Of a stretch of DNA of 64,000 nt, positions 38,690 to 46,800 are shown in pieces. The notes below the pieces were generated by a model. That model made no database searches. It was not told the DNA's origin and saw only the letters and a program-made list of their open reading frames with translations. Source of the stretch: Subsaximicrobium wynnwilliamsii (GTDB lineage Bacteria > Bacteroidota > Bacteroidia > Flavobacteriales > Flavobacteriaceae). Where the stretch lies: contig NZ_VORM01000003.1 in assembly GCF_007997225.1 (NCBI RefSeq), positions 186,001-250,000 of the forward strand. Reading direction: 5' to 3'. Position 1 is the first letter of the stretch. The number at the start of each line of letters is the position of its first letter. The position numbers and the translations under genes were made by a program.

Positions 38690-39157
38690 ACACTTTAATA
38701 GGCTTCCTTTTTTATAAGATTGCACTAAAAAAAGATGCACATACTATTTATGGCATACATTTCTGGTATTGACCTAAGCTTCTGCCGGTGCAATGAAACC
38801 AGAAATAACATGCTAGAGTTGCATCGCTTTGTGCAGCATAGATAGGCGTGCACTAAAATTGGTAATTGAAACATCTTGTAATCTGATGGAATGACCAAAC
38901 CTATAATGCATTTTAGATCTTTCCGATTTTGTTTTCTTTCTTTCCTTCCAATTAAACAAAATCATCCTTGAGTTTCTCCCTTATTATCGCCAAGTCAGAA
39001 CCGCTCACATAAACTAAGTTGAACGGTTTCAAAGCTTCAGATGGATTTGATTGGATACTAGTATAAAGTGTATTGCTTTGTTTAGTGGAGATGGATTTCA
39101 TCAAATATTTCTAACTCATATTAATCAAAAAAACCATTTCAGCCAAAAGTCAAAAAA

Positions 39158-39185
39158 ACCTCAGCACGTATTTCATTGCTGAGGT
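39158..39185 (-). terminator. Orphan minus-strand terminator hairpin
   Basis: ACCTCAGCA (39158-39166) pairs perfectly with TGCTGAGGT (39177-39185) and on the minus strand is followed by seven T. No gene is seen upstream of it on that strand, so it may end a small RNA or be left from a lost gene. Confidence 0.6.
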
Positions 39186-39291
39186 CTAACCAACCAATCT
39201 TCTTATGATAAGAAGTAACTATCAAATAAATGATAATGTGATGTAAACTTATGATATAATACCTTACAACTAGTGCTGTATAAAATACTTG

Positions 39292-39324
39292 TTTGACTCA
39301 ATTAGGAAGTTCTTGCTATATTTG
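39292..39324 (+). promoter_or_regulatory. Putative promoter of the DUF2652-AraC-AraC operon
   Basis: TTTG (39292-39295), 21-nt spacer, TATATTTG (39317-39324): the best spaced -33/-7 pair in the window. It leaves a leader of about 220 nt before the first ATG (39552). Confidence 0.55.
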
Positions 39325-39551
39325 CTAAAAACACCCATGGCAATAGCCTACAAGAAATAATTTATTGATTGTATAAAATTTAAGCAAAAAATACATAAAT
39401 TAACACTGTGCTTTATCGAAAAACAATTAACTCATTTGAGTGTTGAAAATTCAAGCCACTGATAATCAAATAATTTAAATAGAATCAATCATCTTATATT
39501 TTTAAAAGTTAAAATTATAAGCATTACTTTTGTTCCACCAATGAATCATTT

Positions 39552-40142
39552 ATGATAAATAGACCAACTTTGATCTGCATCCCAGATATTAGCGGGTTTA
39601 CCAAATTTATGAGCGAGACCAATTCTGATCTCAGCCATAAAGTGGTTTCCTCTCTTTTGAATAAGATCATATACACCAACACCATCGATCTCAAGGTTTC
39701 TGAAATTGAGGGCGATGCGATTTTTTTTTATCTTCCCGGCGAGCTGCCCTCTTTTGAAATCCTGTTGAAGCAATGTCGGCATTTTCATGACGAATTTTAT
39801 AAACAGCTCAAGAATCTCACTAACCAAAACTCCGGTAATGAGGATAGTGAAAACATCAATCACATGCTGGGCTTAAAAATCATTCTTCATTATGGTGAGC
39901 ATGTAGAAGCTGTTCAAATAGGCAGTCGTATTAAACTCATGGGTGAAGATGTGATCATAGCGCATCGTTTAATGAAAAACGCCATCAAAGAGGACGAATA
40001 CATTTTGTTTTCCAATGGCTTATTAGATCAGTATGAGAAGGCTCAGCTTGCTGACAATATGGACTTGAAACAATTAAAATCAGGTAAAAACAATTACAAA
40101 CATCTAGGAGAGGTCAATTACAAGTATATAGTTCTAAACTAA
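39552..40142 (+). CDS. DUF2652 protein, class III nucleotidyl cyclase-like
   Basis: A 196-residue cytosolic protein. LICIPDISGFTKFM resembles the first metal-binding motif of class III cyclases (Asp12), and LKVSEIEGDAIFFYLPGE the second (Asp55, with Glu51 four residues before, the position that reads Glu in guanylate cyclases and Lys in adenylate cyclases). LGLKIILHYGEHVEAVQIG and LMGEDVIIAHRLMKNAI match the later beta hairpin and the helix with the transition-state Arg. Annotated families call this DUF2652. Activity is unproven. It heads a run of two AraC genes with a 10-nt gap, so probable operon. Confidence 0.85.
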   Translation: MINRPTLICIPDISGFTKFMSETNSDLSHKVVSSLLNKIIYTNTIDLKVSEIEGDAIFFYLPGELPSFEILLKQCRHFHDEFYKQLKNLTNQNSGNEDSENINHMLGLKIILHYGEHVEAVQIGSRIKLMGEDVIIAHRLMKNAIKEDEYILFSNGLLDQYEKAQLADNMDLKQLKSGKNNYKHLGEVNYKYIVLN

Positions 40143-40152
40143 TTTTGCTGCC

Positions 40153-41193
40153 ATGATCAATATCAGAATCAAAGAAAAAACGCTTAAGAATTCCATCTTA
40201 GCAATCCAAAAACAACTTGGAGGCGAGCTCAGCGAAAAATGGGGTGAATACGTGCTTGAAGTTGACAACGACATTGCTAAAGGTTGCATGCGTTTTTTCA
40301 ATTTTAATTGGGGCGTAAGTTTGGTTGAGATTAATATTATTTTCTTTGAAGAAGTCACCATTGCCACTGATATTTCTTTAGTAAAACCCATACATTTTCT
40401 CTATTGCTTGAATGGCAGCACGAAGCACCGTTTCAAAAATGAAGAATCTTTTAAAGAGCTAGAGCAATACCATACCGCCATATTGGCCGGTTGTGACGCA
40501 TCCATTGAACACGTCTCGCTATTCCCCAAAGGCCTTCATATTGAGTTGTGCAGTATCCAAATCAAACGGTTACGTTTCCTGAAAAAACGCAATAATAACG
40601 TGGATTATCTCAGCGACAAACTCAATGCGCTTTTTGTAAACAACAATAAAGAAGATAACTTTTCATACTATGGCAGTATTGATCTCAAAATGGCCGATCA
40701 TGTTGAGCGATTACAAAATATAGATAGCGAAGGCATTATTAGAACCTTACAGATGGAAGGTGAAGTTCAGCAAATCTTGTCCCTATTTATTGAACAGCAC
40801 AACAATTCAGAAAACAACATCAAGAATTTGGTCAACCTTTCTAAAAAAGAATTGCAGACCATTAGACGGCAGGTTGAGAAGATTGTTGAAGAACCAAGTA
40901 AAAATTACAGTTTAAGCTCAATCTCACGGATTTCGGGATTATCACAGGCCAAATTACAAGAAGGTTTTAAGTTTTTATACGGAAAAACCGTCACAGAATA
41001 TATCAGACATGTACGATTGGAAGAAGCACGTGAACTTATAAGCACCTCAGACCTTAACATTAGTGAAATAGTGTATTCCATTGGATTTACCAGTAGGAGC
41101 TATTTTTCAAAAATTTTCAAGGAAAAATACGATGTGACCCCTAATGATTTTCGGAAGGAAGTACACACCCTAAACATTGAAAAAAACGAATAG
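40153..41193 (+). CDS. AraC-family regulator, paralogue 1
   Basis: A 346-residue protein. Residues ~1-240 form a beta-rich, cupin-like sensor region (IAIQ..., GVSLVEINIIFFEEV, FLYCLNGSTKHRF); the C-terminal ~100 residues are a two-HTH AraC DNA-binding domain with ISRISGLSQAKLQEGFKFLY and the signature NISEIVYSIGFTSRSYFSKIFKEKY. It begins 10 nt after the DUF2652 stop. The next gene encodes a close paralogue, arguing for a tandem duplication. Ligand unknown. Confidence 0.92.
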   Translation: MINIRIKEKTLKNSILAIQKQLGGELSEKWGEYVLEVDNDIAKGCMRFFNFNWGVSLVEINIIFFEEVTIATDISLVKPIHFLYCLNGSTKHRFKNEESFKELEQYHTAILAGCDASIEHVSLFPKGLHIELCSIQIKRLRFLKKRNNNVDYLSDKLNALFVNNNKEDNFSYYGSIDLKMADHVERLQNIDSEGIIRTLQMEGEVQQILSLFIEQHNNSENNIKNLVNLSKKELQTIRRQVEKIVEEPSKNYSLSSISRISGLSQAKLQEGFKFLYGKTVTEYIRHVRLEEARELISTSDLNISEIVYSIGFTSRSYFSKIFKEKYDVTPNDFRKEVHTLNIEKNE

Positions 41194-41233
41194 CAATCAT
41201 TGCCAATAACGATGATAAGAGCTCAATAGAGTC

Positions 41234-42277
41234 ATGATAGAAATAGACATTGTACCAGAGGATAACAAAAACAGTTTAAAACAAATCTTGAAAAGCATTG
41301 GGGGTGAACTTAAGGAAGACTGGCATCAATCCTGTCTTACAGTTGACAACCACCTTGCTAAAGGAAAAATTACCTGTATGCCATTTGATTGGGGTGTTGA
41401 ATTGATTGATTTTGAGATCAAATTTTTTGATGATGTGATGATTAGGACCAAGACAGATACTATAAACCCTTTGTGTTTTATGTATAATCTTCGCGGTCAC
41501 TTCACACATCGTTTTGGCGTTAACAACGAAGAGAAGCAAGTGGAGCATTTTCATTCGCTTATTTTCACTAACAAGGCCGAAGGTGAAAATTTCTTGCATT
41601 TTCCTGCCAGTGAACCTCTGGATATCAACATGATCCAAATCAAACGGAAGGATTTTCTAAAAAAACGAACCTCCAATGTCTCCACGTTGAATAAACGGCT
41701 CCATGAGGTTTTTGTGGATACCGATCATGAGCTCCGATTTGCACATTATGGCAGCTTGAATCTTAAATTGGGTGATTTCATCAAAAAAATCAAAAAAACC
41801 AAAGGCCAGGGCATGGTAAAATCCCTAAAGATTGAGGCCTTGGTCTATGAGATCCTATCCTATCATATCCAGCAGCACAATACCTTTTCTAGAGGCGTAC
41901 CCTTACCAACATCCTTATCCCAAAGCGAATTAAAGTTGATACGAAGTTTGGGCAATAAAATAATCAAGGAACCCTCTTTTGACTATTCTCTGGATCAACT
42001 ATCCAGTGAGTCTGGATTATCACAGGCTAAACTGCAAGAAGGTTTTAAGTTTTTATATACGAGAACGGTTACTGAATATGTAAGACATATCCGTTTGCAG
42101 CGTGCCAGGGATTTATTGAACCAGGCCAATTTGAATATTTCTGAAGTGGTCTATTCCATTGGCTTTACCAGTAGAAGTTATTTTTCGAAAATATTCAAGG
42201 AAAAATACGCCATCACACCTAATGAGTATCGAAAAAAGGTTCTCAAAAACCTGGTACTTGAGAAGGTCGCCGTATAA
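41234..42277 (+). CDS. AraC-family regulator, paralogue 2
   Basis: A 347-residue paralogue of the previous protein: same order of blocks (SIGGELKEDWHQSCLTVDN vs QLGGELSEKWGEYVLEVDN; LHEVFVDTDHELRFAHYGSL) and an almost identical DNA-binding core (ESGLSQAKLQEGFKFLY, SEVVYSIGFTSRSYFSKIFKEKY). The sensor half is more diverged than the HTH half, consistent with the two binding similar sites but sensing different signals. 40 nt downstream of paralogue 1 and followed by a terminator. Confidence 0.92.
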   Translation: MIEIDIVPEDNKNSLKQILKSIGGELKEDWHQSCLTVDNHLAKGKITCMPFDWGVELIDFEIKFFDDVMIRTKTDTINPLCFMYNLRGHFTHRFGVNNEEKQVEHFHSLIFTNKAEGENFLHFPASEPLDINMIQIKRKDFLKKRTSNVSTLNKRLHEVFVDTDHELRFAHYGSLNLKLGDFIKKIKKTKGQGMVKSLKIEALVYEILSYHIQQHNTFSRGVPLPTSLSQSELKLIRSLGNKIIKEPSFDYSLDQLSSESGLSQAKLQEGFKFLYTRTVTEYVRHIRLQRARDLLNQANLNISEVVYSIGFTSRSYFSKIFKEKYAITPNEYRKKVLKNLVLEKVAV

Positions 42278-42298
42278 CTGGCGTTTGAGCAAAAAAAA

Positions 42299-42330
42299 AG
42301 AGCACTATTTTTGAATAGCGCTCTTTTTAG
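42299..42330. terminator. Bidirectional terminator after the AraC pair
   Basis: AGAGCaCTATT-tttg-AATAGcGCTCT with one mismatch (about 42300-42323), T-run after, A-run before. Confidence 0.88.
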
Positions 42331-42346
42331 TTTTTGTGAATTTCAA

Positions 42347-42562
42347 TTATCTGAACAACTTTTTCAGTAATACGAAAACGCCATATTTCCCAGCGAATTT
42401 TAAGCCTGTTTGAAGCCAATTGTAAGGAGATAATGCCTCAATGTAATCACTCTTAACAATTTTCAGTTCTTCAACCGCAATCTTACGCTCAAGATTTAAA
42501 CGTTTAAGATCATGATCAACTTGTTTGAAATTGGTATATTGTGGTTTATTAGATTTAGTCAT
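42347..42562 (-). CDS. Small protein of the YtxH/holin cluster, unknown
   Basis: A 71-residue basic protein MTKSNKPQYTNFKQVDHDLK with a helical middle (RLNLERKIAVEELKIVKSDY) and a hydrophobic end (WLQTGLKFAGKYGVFVLLKK) that may touch the membrane. ATG at 42562 overlaps the stop of the preceding gene (ATGACTAA), so it is coupled to it; an alternative ATG lies 3 nt upstream. In related clusters a 'DUF-like' peripheral membrane protein sits here; function unknown. Confidence 0.78.
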   Translation of the reverse strand: MTKSNKPQYTNFKQVDHDLKRLNLERKIAVEELKIVKSDYIEALSPYNWLQTGLKFAGKYGVFVLLKKLFR

Positions 42563-42914
42563 CATCGTCATCCCAGAATTTATCAGATAAATTTTTAAGT
42601 ATTTTACCATCTATAACACTCCCTAAGGATACTACTATGATGGCTAATAGCAATAAGATACCGCCAACGATCAAATAACCCAGCGCCAAATTATCAAGCT
42701 CTTGTCCTATTGCAATTGCAGCAGAAACTGCCAAAAACAAAATGGTCAATAGGGCTAAAATCCCAACAATTGCGAGTTTAGCTACAATCGAAAGCACAGA
42801 GGCTACTCTCTTGAAAAGTTTGAGCTTAAAATATTGAAGGGAAGCATTGTAATACTTCTCGCCAATATCTGTCGCTTTATCTGTTGTTTCACTTATTGAA
42901 TTAAACACAGACAT
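42555..42914 (-). CDS. Phage holin family (Holin-X-like) membrane protein
   Basis: A 119-residue protein with two strong TM helices (SIVAKLAIVGILALLTILFLAV and LALGYLIVGGILLLLAIIVVS) and amphipathic ends, terminating in five acidic residues. This is the putative Actinobacterial Holin-X/phage holin family pattern, which in chromosomes without phage acts in membrane stress rather than lysis. It follows the YtxH gene by 3 nt and overlaps the next small gene by 8 nt: a three-gene operon. Confidence 0.85.
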   Translation of the reverse strand: MSVFNSISETTDKATDIGEKYYNASLQYFKLKLFKRVASVLSIVAKLAIVGILALLTILFLAVSAAIAIGQELDNLALGYLIVGGILLLLAIIVVSLGSVIDGKILKNLSDKFWDDDDD

Positions 42915-42917
42915 ATT

Positions 42918-43268
42918 TTATACAGTTTTTTGAAAATTCTTATCCTTCTGTAGATTTTTATTTTTTTCTTTCAACTGCGACAATTTGGATTCCAGAGTTG
43001 AGATAACGTCATCGGCCTTATGGCTAGCATCGGTTACTATAGATTCTACTTTTTCATCAAGTGTTGCTTTGCTCGAAGCCCAAGTATTAACAACATTATC
43101 TTTCAAATGTGTTGCTCTTTCAGTAATCTTGTCTTTAGCGTGAGCAGTTTCTTCAGCTATTTTGTTTCTTGTATTGACCCCTTTATCTGGAGCAAATAAA
43201 ATGCCCAATGTAGCGCCAATTGCTGTTCCTGCTAATATTCCTAGTAATGCACTGCTTTCTTTTCCCAT
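42918..43268 (-). CDS. YtxH domain-containing protein
   Basis: A 116-residue protein: MGKESSALLGILAGTAIGAT followed by LGILFAPDKGVNTRNKI is the YtxH N-terminus (one TM and the APDKG..TR motif); the remainder is a long helical/coiled segment with repeated Lys/Glu pattern (EKVESIVTDASHKADDVIST). Start at 43268 begins the canonical motif; upstream in-frame sequence lacks coding character. Stress-linked small envelope protein in Bacteroidota and Firmicutes. First gene of the operon with the holin-like gene. Confidence 0.88.
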   Translation of the reverse strand: MGKESSALLGILAGTAIGATLGILFAPDKGVNTRNKIAEETAHAKDKITERATHLKDNVVNTWASSKATLDEKVESIVTDASHKADDVISTLESKLSQLKEKNKNLQKDKNFQKTV

Positions 43269-43476
43269 GTTTTTAATATTTATTATTAGTTGATTTGTAA
43301 AATTATGAGCACGTTTTGCGCTCAGTTCAAAGTTGCTATTTATTAACCTTAAAACTTGACTCATTAGATTCAAATATTGACTTAAACAAAAGGCAATACC
43401 GTTACTATTTTGTTTTTTTGCGTTAATTGGAGAGCTCTGCTAAATTTACATTGTTTATTCATAAAAATCAACGAAT

Positions 43477-44841
43477 ATGTCAAATAAAACCTCCACCCAC
43501 AATCCCTTCACAGGGGAATCAATAAAAACCTACAACCTGCATACTGATGTTCAAGTAGAATCGATGCTTCAATTAGCGAACGATGTGTCGAAGACTTGGA
43601 GACAGAAACCCATTAAAGAGCGATCAAAGCTTTTGAATAAAGTTGCCAAAATCCTAAGCGATAATCTAGAAACCTATAGCGAACTCATGACTGCAGAAAT
43701 GGGCAAACCAATTGCACAAAGTCGGTCTGAAATTGAAAAGTGCATCTTTTTATGTGATTTTTACAGAAAGAATGCGGATTCGTTTTTAGCAGATCAAATC
43801 ATCGAGACCGATGCTAAGGAAAGTTTTATTAGTTACGACCCCTTAGGTACTATTTTAGCCGTTATGCCTTGGAACTATCCGTTTTGGCAGGTCATGCGAT
43901 TTGCAATCCCAACCTTGACTGCCGGCAACACCGCTCTGCTTAAACACGCGAGCAATGTCACAGGTTGTGCTTTGATCATTGAAGAGCTTTTTGAAAAGGC
44001 TGGCTATCCCAAGGGTTGTTTTCAAACCTTATTGGTTAACCATGATCAAGTTGAACAAATTTTAAGTGATGATCGTGTCAAAGCGGTCTCTCTTACCGGC
44101 AGTGAAAAAGCAGGACGTAAAATTGCTGAAATCGCTGGCCGAAATCTAAAAAAAGCAGTCTTGGAGCTCGGCGGAAACAATGCCTGTGTCGTTTTAGGAG
44201 ATGCCAATTTAGAAGCCTATCTGGACATCATGGTAAACGCAAGGATGCAAAACACGGGTCAAAGCTGTATCGCAGCAAAACGATTTATTGTGGAAGCATC
44301 CATTTACGATGAGTTTCTAGAAAAGTTTACCAAAAAGGTAAAAAGCCTTAAACATGGCGACCCAACCGATGATCAAACGGACTTTAGCGTTTTGGCAAGA
44401 GCGGATTTAGCCGATATATTGGAAGACCAAGTTGAACGCTCGCTCAAGAAAGGCGCAAAGGTACATTTTGGCAACGAACGAAAAAAAGCGTACTACCAAC
44501 CTACCATTATTACCAATGTCACGCCAAACATGCCTATCTTTGATGAGGAAACCTTTGGTCCTGTCGCGGCCATCATAAAAGTTAAAGATAAAGCAGAGGC
44601 CTACGAAATGGTCGCCAATACCAGATTTGGATTGGGGACTATGATTTTCACTGAAGATTTTGAAGATGCCACTGCGCACGTTTCCGAAATTGAAGATGGC
44701 GCCTTTTTTATAAATGAATTGGTAAAATCAGATCCAAGGTTGCCATTTGGCGGCACCAAGGCCTCTGGCTACGGAAGAGAACTTTCTGAAGAAGGCATCA
44801 TGGAATTCGTCAATAAAAAAACCGTTTATATTAACCATTAA
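43477..44841 (+). CDS. NAD(P)-dependent aldehyde dehydrogenase (succinate-semialdehyde type)
   Basis: A 454-residue ALDH: the NAD-binding PWNYPFWQVMRFAIPTL and GSEKAGRKIAE, catalytic Glu in LELGGNNACVV, catalytic Cys in NTGQSCIAAKRFIV, and DEETFGPVAAII. Overall pattern resembles GabD/YneI succinate-semialdehyde dehydrogenases, but the true aldehyde is not decidable. Complete. A 50-residue membrane protein follows 10 nt downstream. Confidence 0.92.
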   Translation: MSNKTSTHNPFTGESIKTYNLHTDVQVESMLQLANDVSKTWRQKPIKERSKLLNKVAKILSDNLETYSELMTAEMGKPIAQSRSEIEKCIFLCDFYRKNADSFLADQIIETDAKESFISYDPLGTILAVMPWNYPFWQVMRFAIPTLTAGNTALLKHASNVTGCALIIEELFEKAGYPKGCFQTLLVNHDQVEQILSDDRVKAVSLTGSEKAGRKIAEIAGRNLKKAVLELGGNNACVVLGDANLEAYLDIMVNARMQNTGQSCIAAKRFIVEASIYDEFLEKFTKKVKSLKHGDPTDDQTDFSVLARADLADILEDQVERSLKKGAKVHFGNERKKAYYQPTIITNVTPNMPIFDEETFGPVAAIIKVKDKAEAYEMVANTRFGLGTMIFTEDFEDATAHVSEIEDGAFFINELVKSDPRLPFGGTKASGYGRELSEEGIMEFVNKKTVYINH

Positions 44842-44851
44842 AAATGAAACA

Positions 44852-45004
44852 ATGAAATTTGTAAAAAAAGAAGAGGAAGAACGCGATGATTACATCCTAC
44901 AAAAAGATGCCACCACCAAAGGGACGTCCATATTTGTAATCGTAATTTTGATTATTCTCGTCTTGGCTGTAGTTGCTTCAGGCGTCTATTTTTTTACCCA
45001 ATAA
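44852..45004 (+). CDS. Small single-TM protein (50 aa)
   Basis: Reads MKFVKKEEEERDDYILQKDA, TTKGTS, then one hydrophobic helix IFVIVILIILVLAVVASGVYFF. A charged cytosolic N-terminus and a C-terminal tail anchor. A separate in-frame ATG (44844) is followed by a stop after three codons, so 44852 is the start. It lies 10 nt after the ALDH stop and is followed by a terminator: probably cotranscribed. Function unknown. Confidence 0.75.
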   Translation: MKFVKKEEEERDDYILQKDATTKGTSIFVIVILIILVLAVVASGVYFFTQ

Positions 45005-45031
45005 CAGATTTTCGAAATAAATGAAAATAGG

Positions 45032-45056
45032 AAACCGCTTTATTGCGGTTTTTTTT
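45032..45056 (+). terminator. Terminator after the ALDH operon
   Basis: AAACCGC-tttatt-GCGGTTT followed by T6 (45032-45056). Confidence 0.88.
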
Positions 45057-45095
45057 GTAAGTTTAAGATAACATTAACAATTTAACCCCCACGTT

Positions 45096-45569
45096 ATGAA
45101 AATCATACAGCTATTTCCAATAGTTCTTCTGTTGATGTTCTCTTGCCAAGACAACACAAAAAACACAACTGAAGAGGATCCAGATACACAAGACAAAAAA
45201 GTCAATACACAACTCAAAGGTGCATGGGAACTCGTGGGCTATTACAATTATGTGAACAACAAAGTCACCGATTCATTCAAGCTCACTGAAGGTTATAAAC
45301 AAGTGAAAATGTACACCGCCACAAAGGTCATGTGGAGCAAAAGCGTGCCCTTAGACTCCACAGAATGGTTTGGATATGGCAGTTATGAAATCGCTGGTAA
45401 TGATCTTACCGAAATGTTGAACTACGGCTCTGAAATGATGACTAAAATCATTCAGGAGAAAAGGGAGTTTAGATATGAATTAAATCTCAGTCCAAACAAG
45501 TTCAGCCAAATCGAACTGGACGGTGACGGCAATCGTATTTACTCTGAAAATTATGTGCGCATTGAATGA
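45096..45569 (+). CDS. Lipocalin-like lipoprotein
   Basis: A 157-residue lipoprotein: MKIIQLFPIVLLLMFSC is the signal with Cys17, an acidic linker (NTTEEDPDTQDKK) and a beta-barrel-like part beginning LKGAWELVGYYNYVNN, the pattern of lipocalin-like/DUF domains in Bacteroidota (KGTWELVS...). No T9SS tail. Substrate unknown. Confidence 0.82.
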   Translation: MKIIQLFPIVLLLMFSCQDNTKNTTEEDPDTQDKKVNTQLKGAWELVGYYNYVNNKVTDSFKLTEGYKQVKMYTATKVMWSKSVPLDSTEWFGYGSYEIAGNDLTEMLNYGSEMMTKIIQEKREFRYELNLSPNKFSQIELDGDGNRIYSENYVRIE

Positions 45570-46125
45570 TCTCAACTTAGACTTTCCAAATAACCTGGTC
45601 TTTAGTTGTATTCCGTCAAAGACGCTTTGCTTTTTAGCTAATCGTATTTTCGCCAACTACCCGAATATGAAGATTTCTTGGCTCACCCCCCTAATCACCA
45701 CTTCCGCCTTGAAATTGTAATTCTTCCGAAGCAATCTTGAAACAAGGCTGTGGCTATTTCTTTAATTTCTAATTATTCTATTGCAACCTTTGAGTTCCTT
45801 AATGAGCCTTAGCAAACCACTTGGCGAATCCCCAAAGTCAAATTAAACACTTCTTTTTTACTCCCTTACCCCTAGTTGTCTCTTTAAACGAACTATTGAT
45901 CACGCCACGAACTTACATTTCAATGTCATATTTTGAGAGTCAATTTAAGCTTGACAAGAATTTCATCGCTATTGATTAAATTTTTTTGTCATAGTTTGGC
46001 AGACCACTTCATATTTTGTATCCTTGACCAAATTAAGCTACTGAATTTTAATTAAATACAATGTTGGGATCAAACCGAAAAGCCAACTGAATCTTTGGAG
46101 TAGGTATCACAATAAACAAGTATTC
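45570..46125. other. Intergenic stretch, nothing recognised
   Basis: About 555 bp without a credible gene, promoter or hairpin; the short open frame at 45523-45720 (plus) overlaps the lipoprotein gene and looks random. Confidence 0.5.
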
Positions 46126-46800
46126 ATGAAAACATATTTTATTAAAACGGTTGTATTATTAGGTGTCTTTTTTATTTCAAGCTGTGAGTCAGACGACTCA
46201 CCTGAATTATTGGCTCCAACAGCAACAAGCGAAACAACGGCTAGTAATATAGAAGCAACCTATACGACAATAGAAATCAACGGGAATGTATCTTCAACCG
46301 GAGGAAGTGAAATTACTTCGCGTGGTGTTTGTTGGAGCACCAATCAAGATCCAACAATCAATGATAGCAAAACAACTGAAACCTCCAATACTTTTACAAG
46401 TACAATCGATGGTTTAGTTGCTAATACAACATATAATTTTAGGGTTTATGCAACTAATAGTGTGGGTACAAGCTATGGTACGGTGCAAGCTTTTAGCACT
46501 TCAAGTTTAGATGACACTATGTGGGATTTTTTAATTGTGTATGACCCAAATCAATCGACGAATGCTGATGTGACCTTTAACTCAGACGGAACAACGCTTT
46601 ATGATGAGCCTAGCTCGCCTGGTACTTACGCCTCCAACGGCACTTGGTCCTTAAACGGAAATGTACTAACCTATGATATAGATACGGATCCAAATAACAA
46701 CAGTTCATATTTATTTACAGGAACGCTTTCCAATAATACAATGACCGGAACACTAACACATTACACAGGCGTTCTAAATTGGAGTGCAACAAAATATTAA
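46126..46800 (+). CDS. Lipoprotein with fibronectin-type-III-like domain
   Basis: A 224-residue lipoprotein: signal MKTYFIKTVVLLGVFFISSC with Cys20, then an Fn3-like beta domain (TYTTIEINGNVSSTGG, SRGVCWSTNQDPTIND, GLVANTTYNFRVYATNSVG, pattern seen in repeated Flavobacterium 'GVCWST' domains), then a lipocalin-like C-terminal part (GTYASNGTWSLNGNVLTYD). Probably surface or periplasmic, function unknown. The GVCWS segment is a recognisable feature of secreted Bacteroidota proteins. Confidence 0.86.
   Translation: MKTYFIKTVVLLGVFFISSCESDDSPELLAPTATSETTASNIEATYTTIEINGNVSSTGGSEITSRGVCWSTNQDPTINDSKTTETSNTFTSTIDGLVANTTYNFRVYATNSVGTSYGTVQAFSTSSLDDTMWDFLIVYDPNQSTNADVTFNSDGTTLYDEPSSPGTYASNGTWSLNGNVLTYDIDTDPNNNSSYLFTGTLSNNTMTGTLTHYTGVLNWSATKY

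Larger units (their letters stand above)
38415..39551. other. Long spacer with coding relics, promoter and orphan hairpin
   Basis: No intact gene recognised. On the minus strand around 38582-38790 two overlapping frames both look protein-like (one ends ...KTEHYFLKLANRYDPSFSVE, another ...GDLEKETFSKPKSN), suggesting a frameshifted gene relic. At 39158-39185 a strong hairpin with a minus-strand T tract has no gene upstream of it. At 39292-39324 a good promoter points toward the DUF2652 gene. The rest is AT-rich without structure I can name. Confidence 0.55.

Noticed and set aside
42555-42914. Holin-like gene as sign of a prophage
   Set aside because: No lysin, portal, capsid, integrase or tail gene is nearby, and the neighbours are YtxH-type stress genes; chromosomal Holin-X proteins are common in this setting.
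45523-45720. 65-codon plus-strand ORF after the lipocalin-like gene
   Set aside because: Overlaps the lipoprotein gene's 3' end in another frame and has no plausible start signal or homology.
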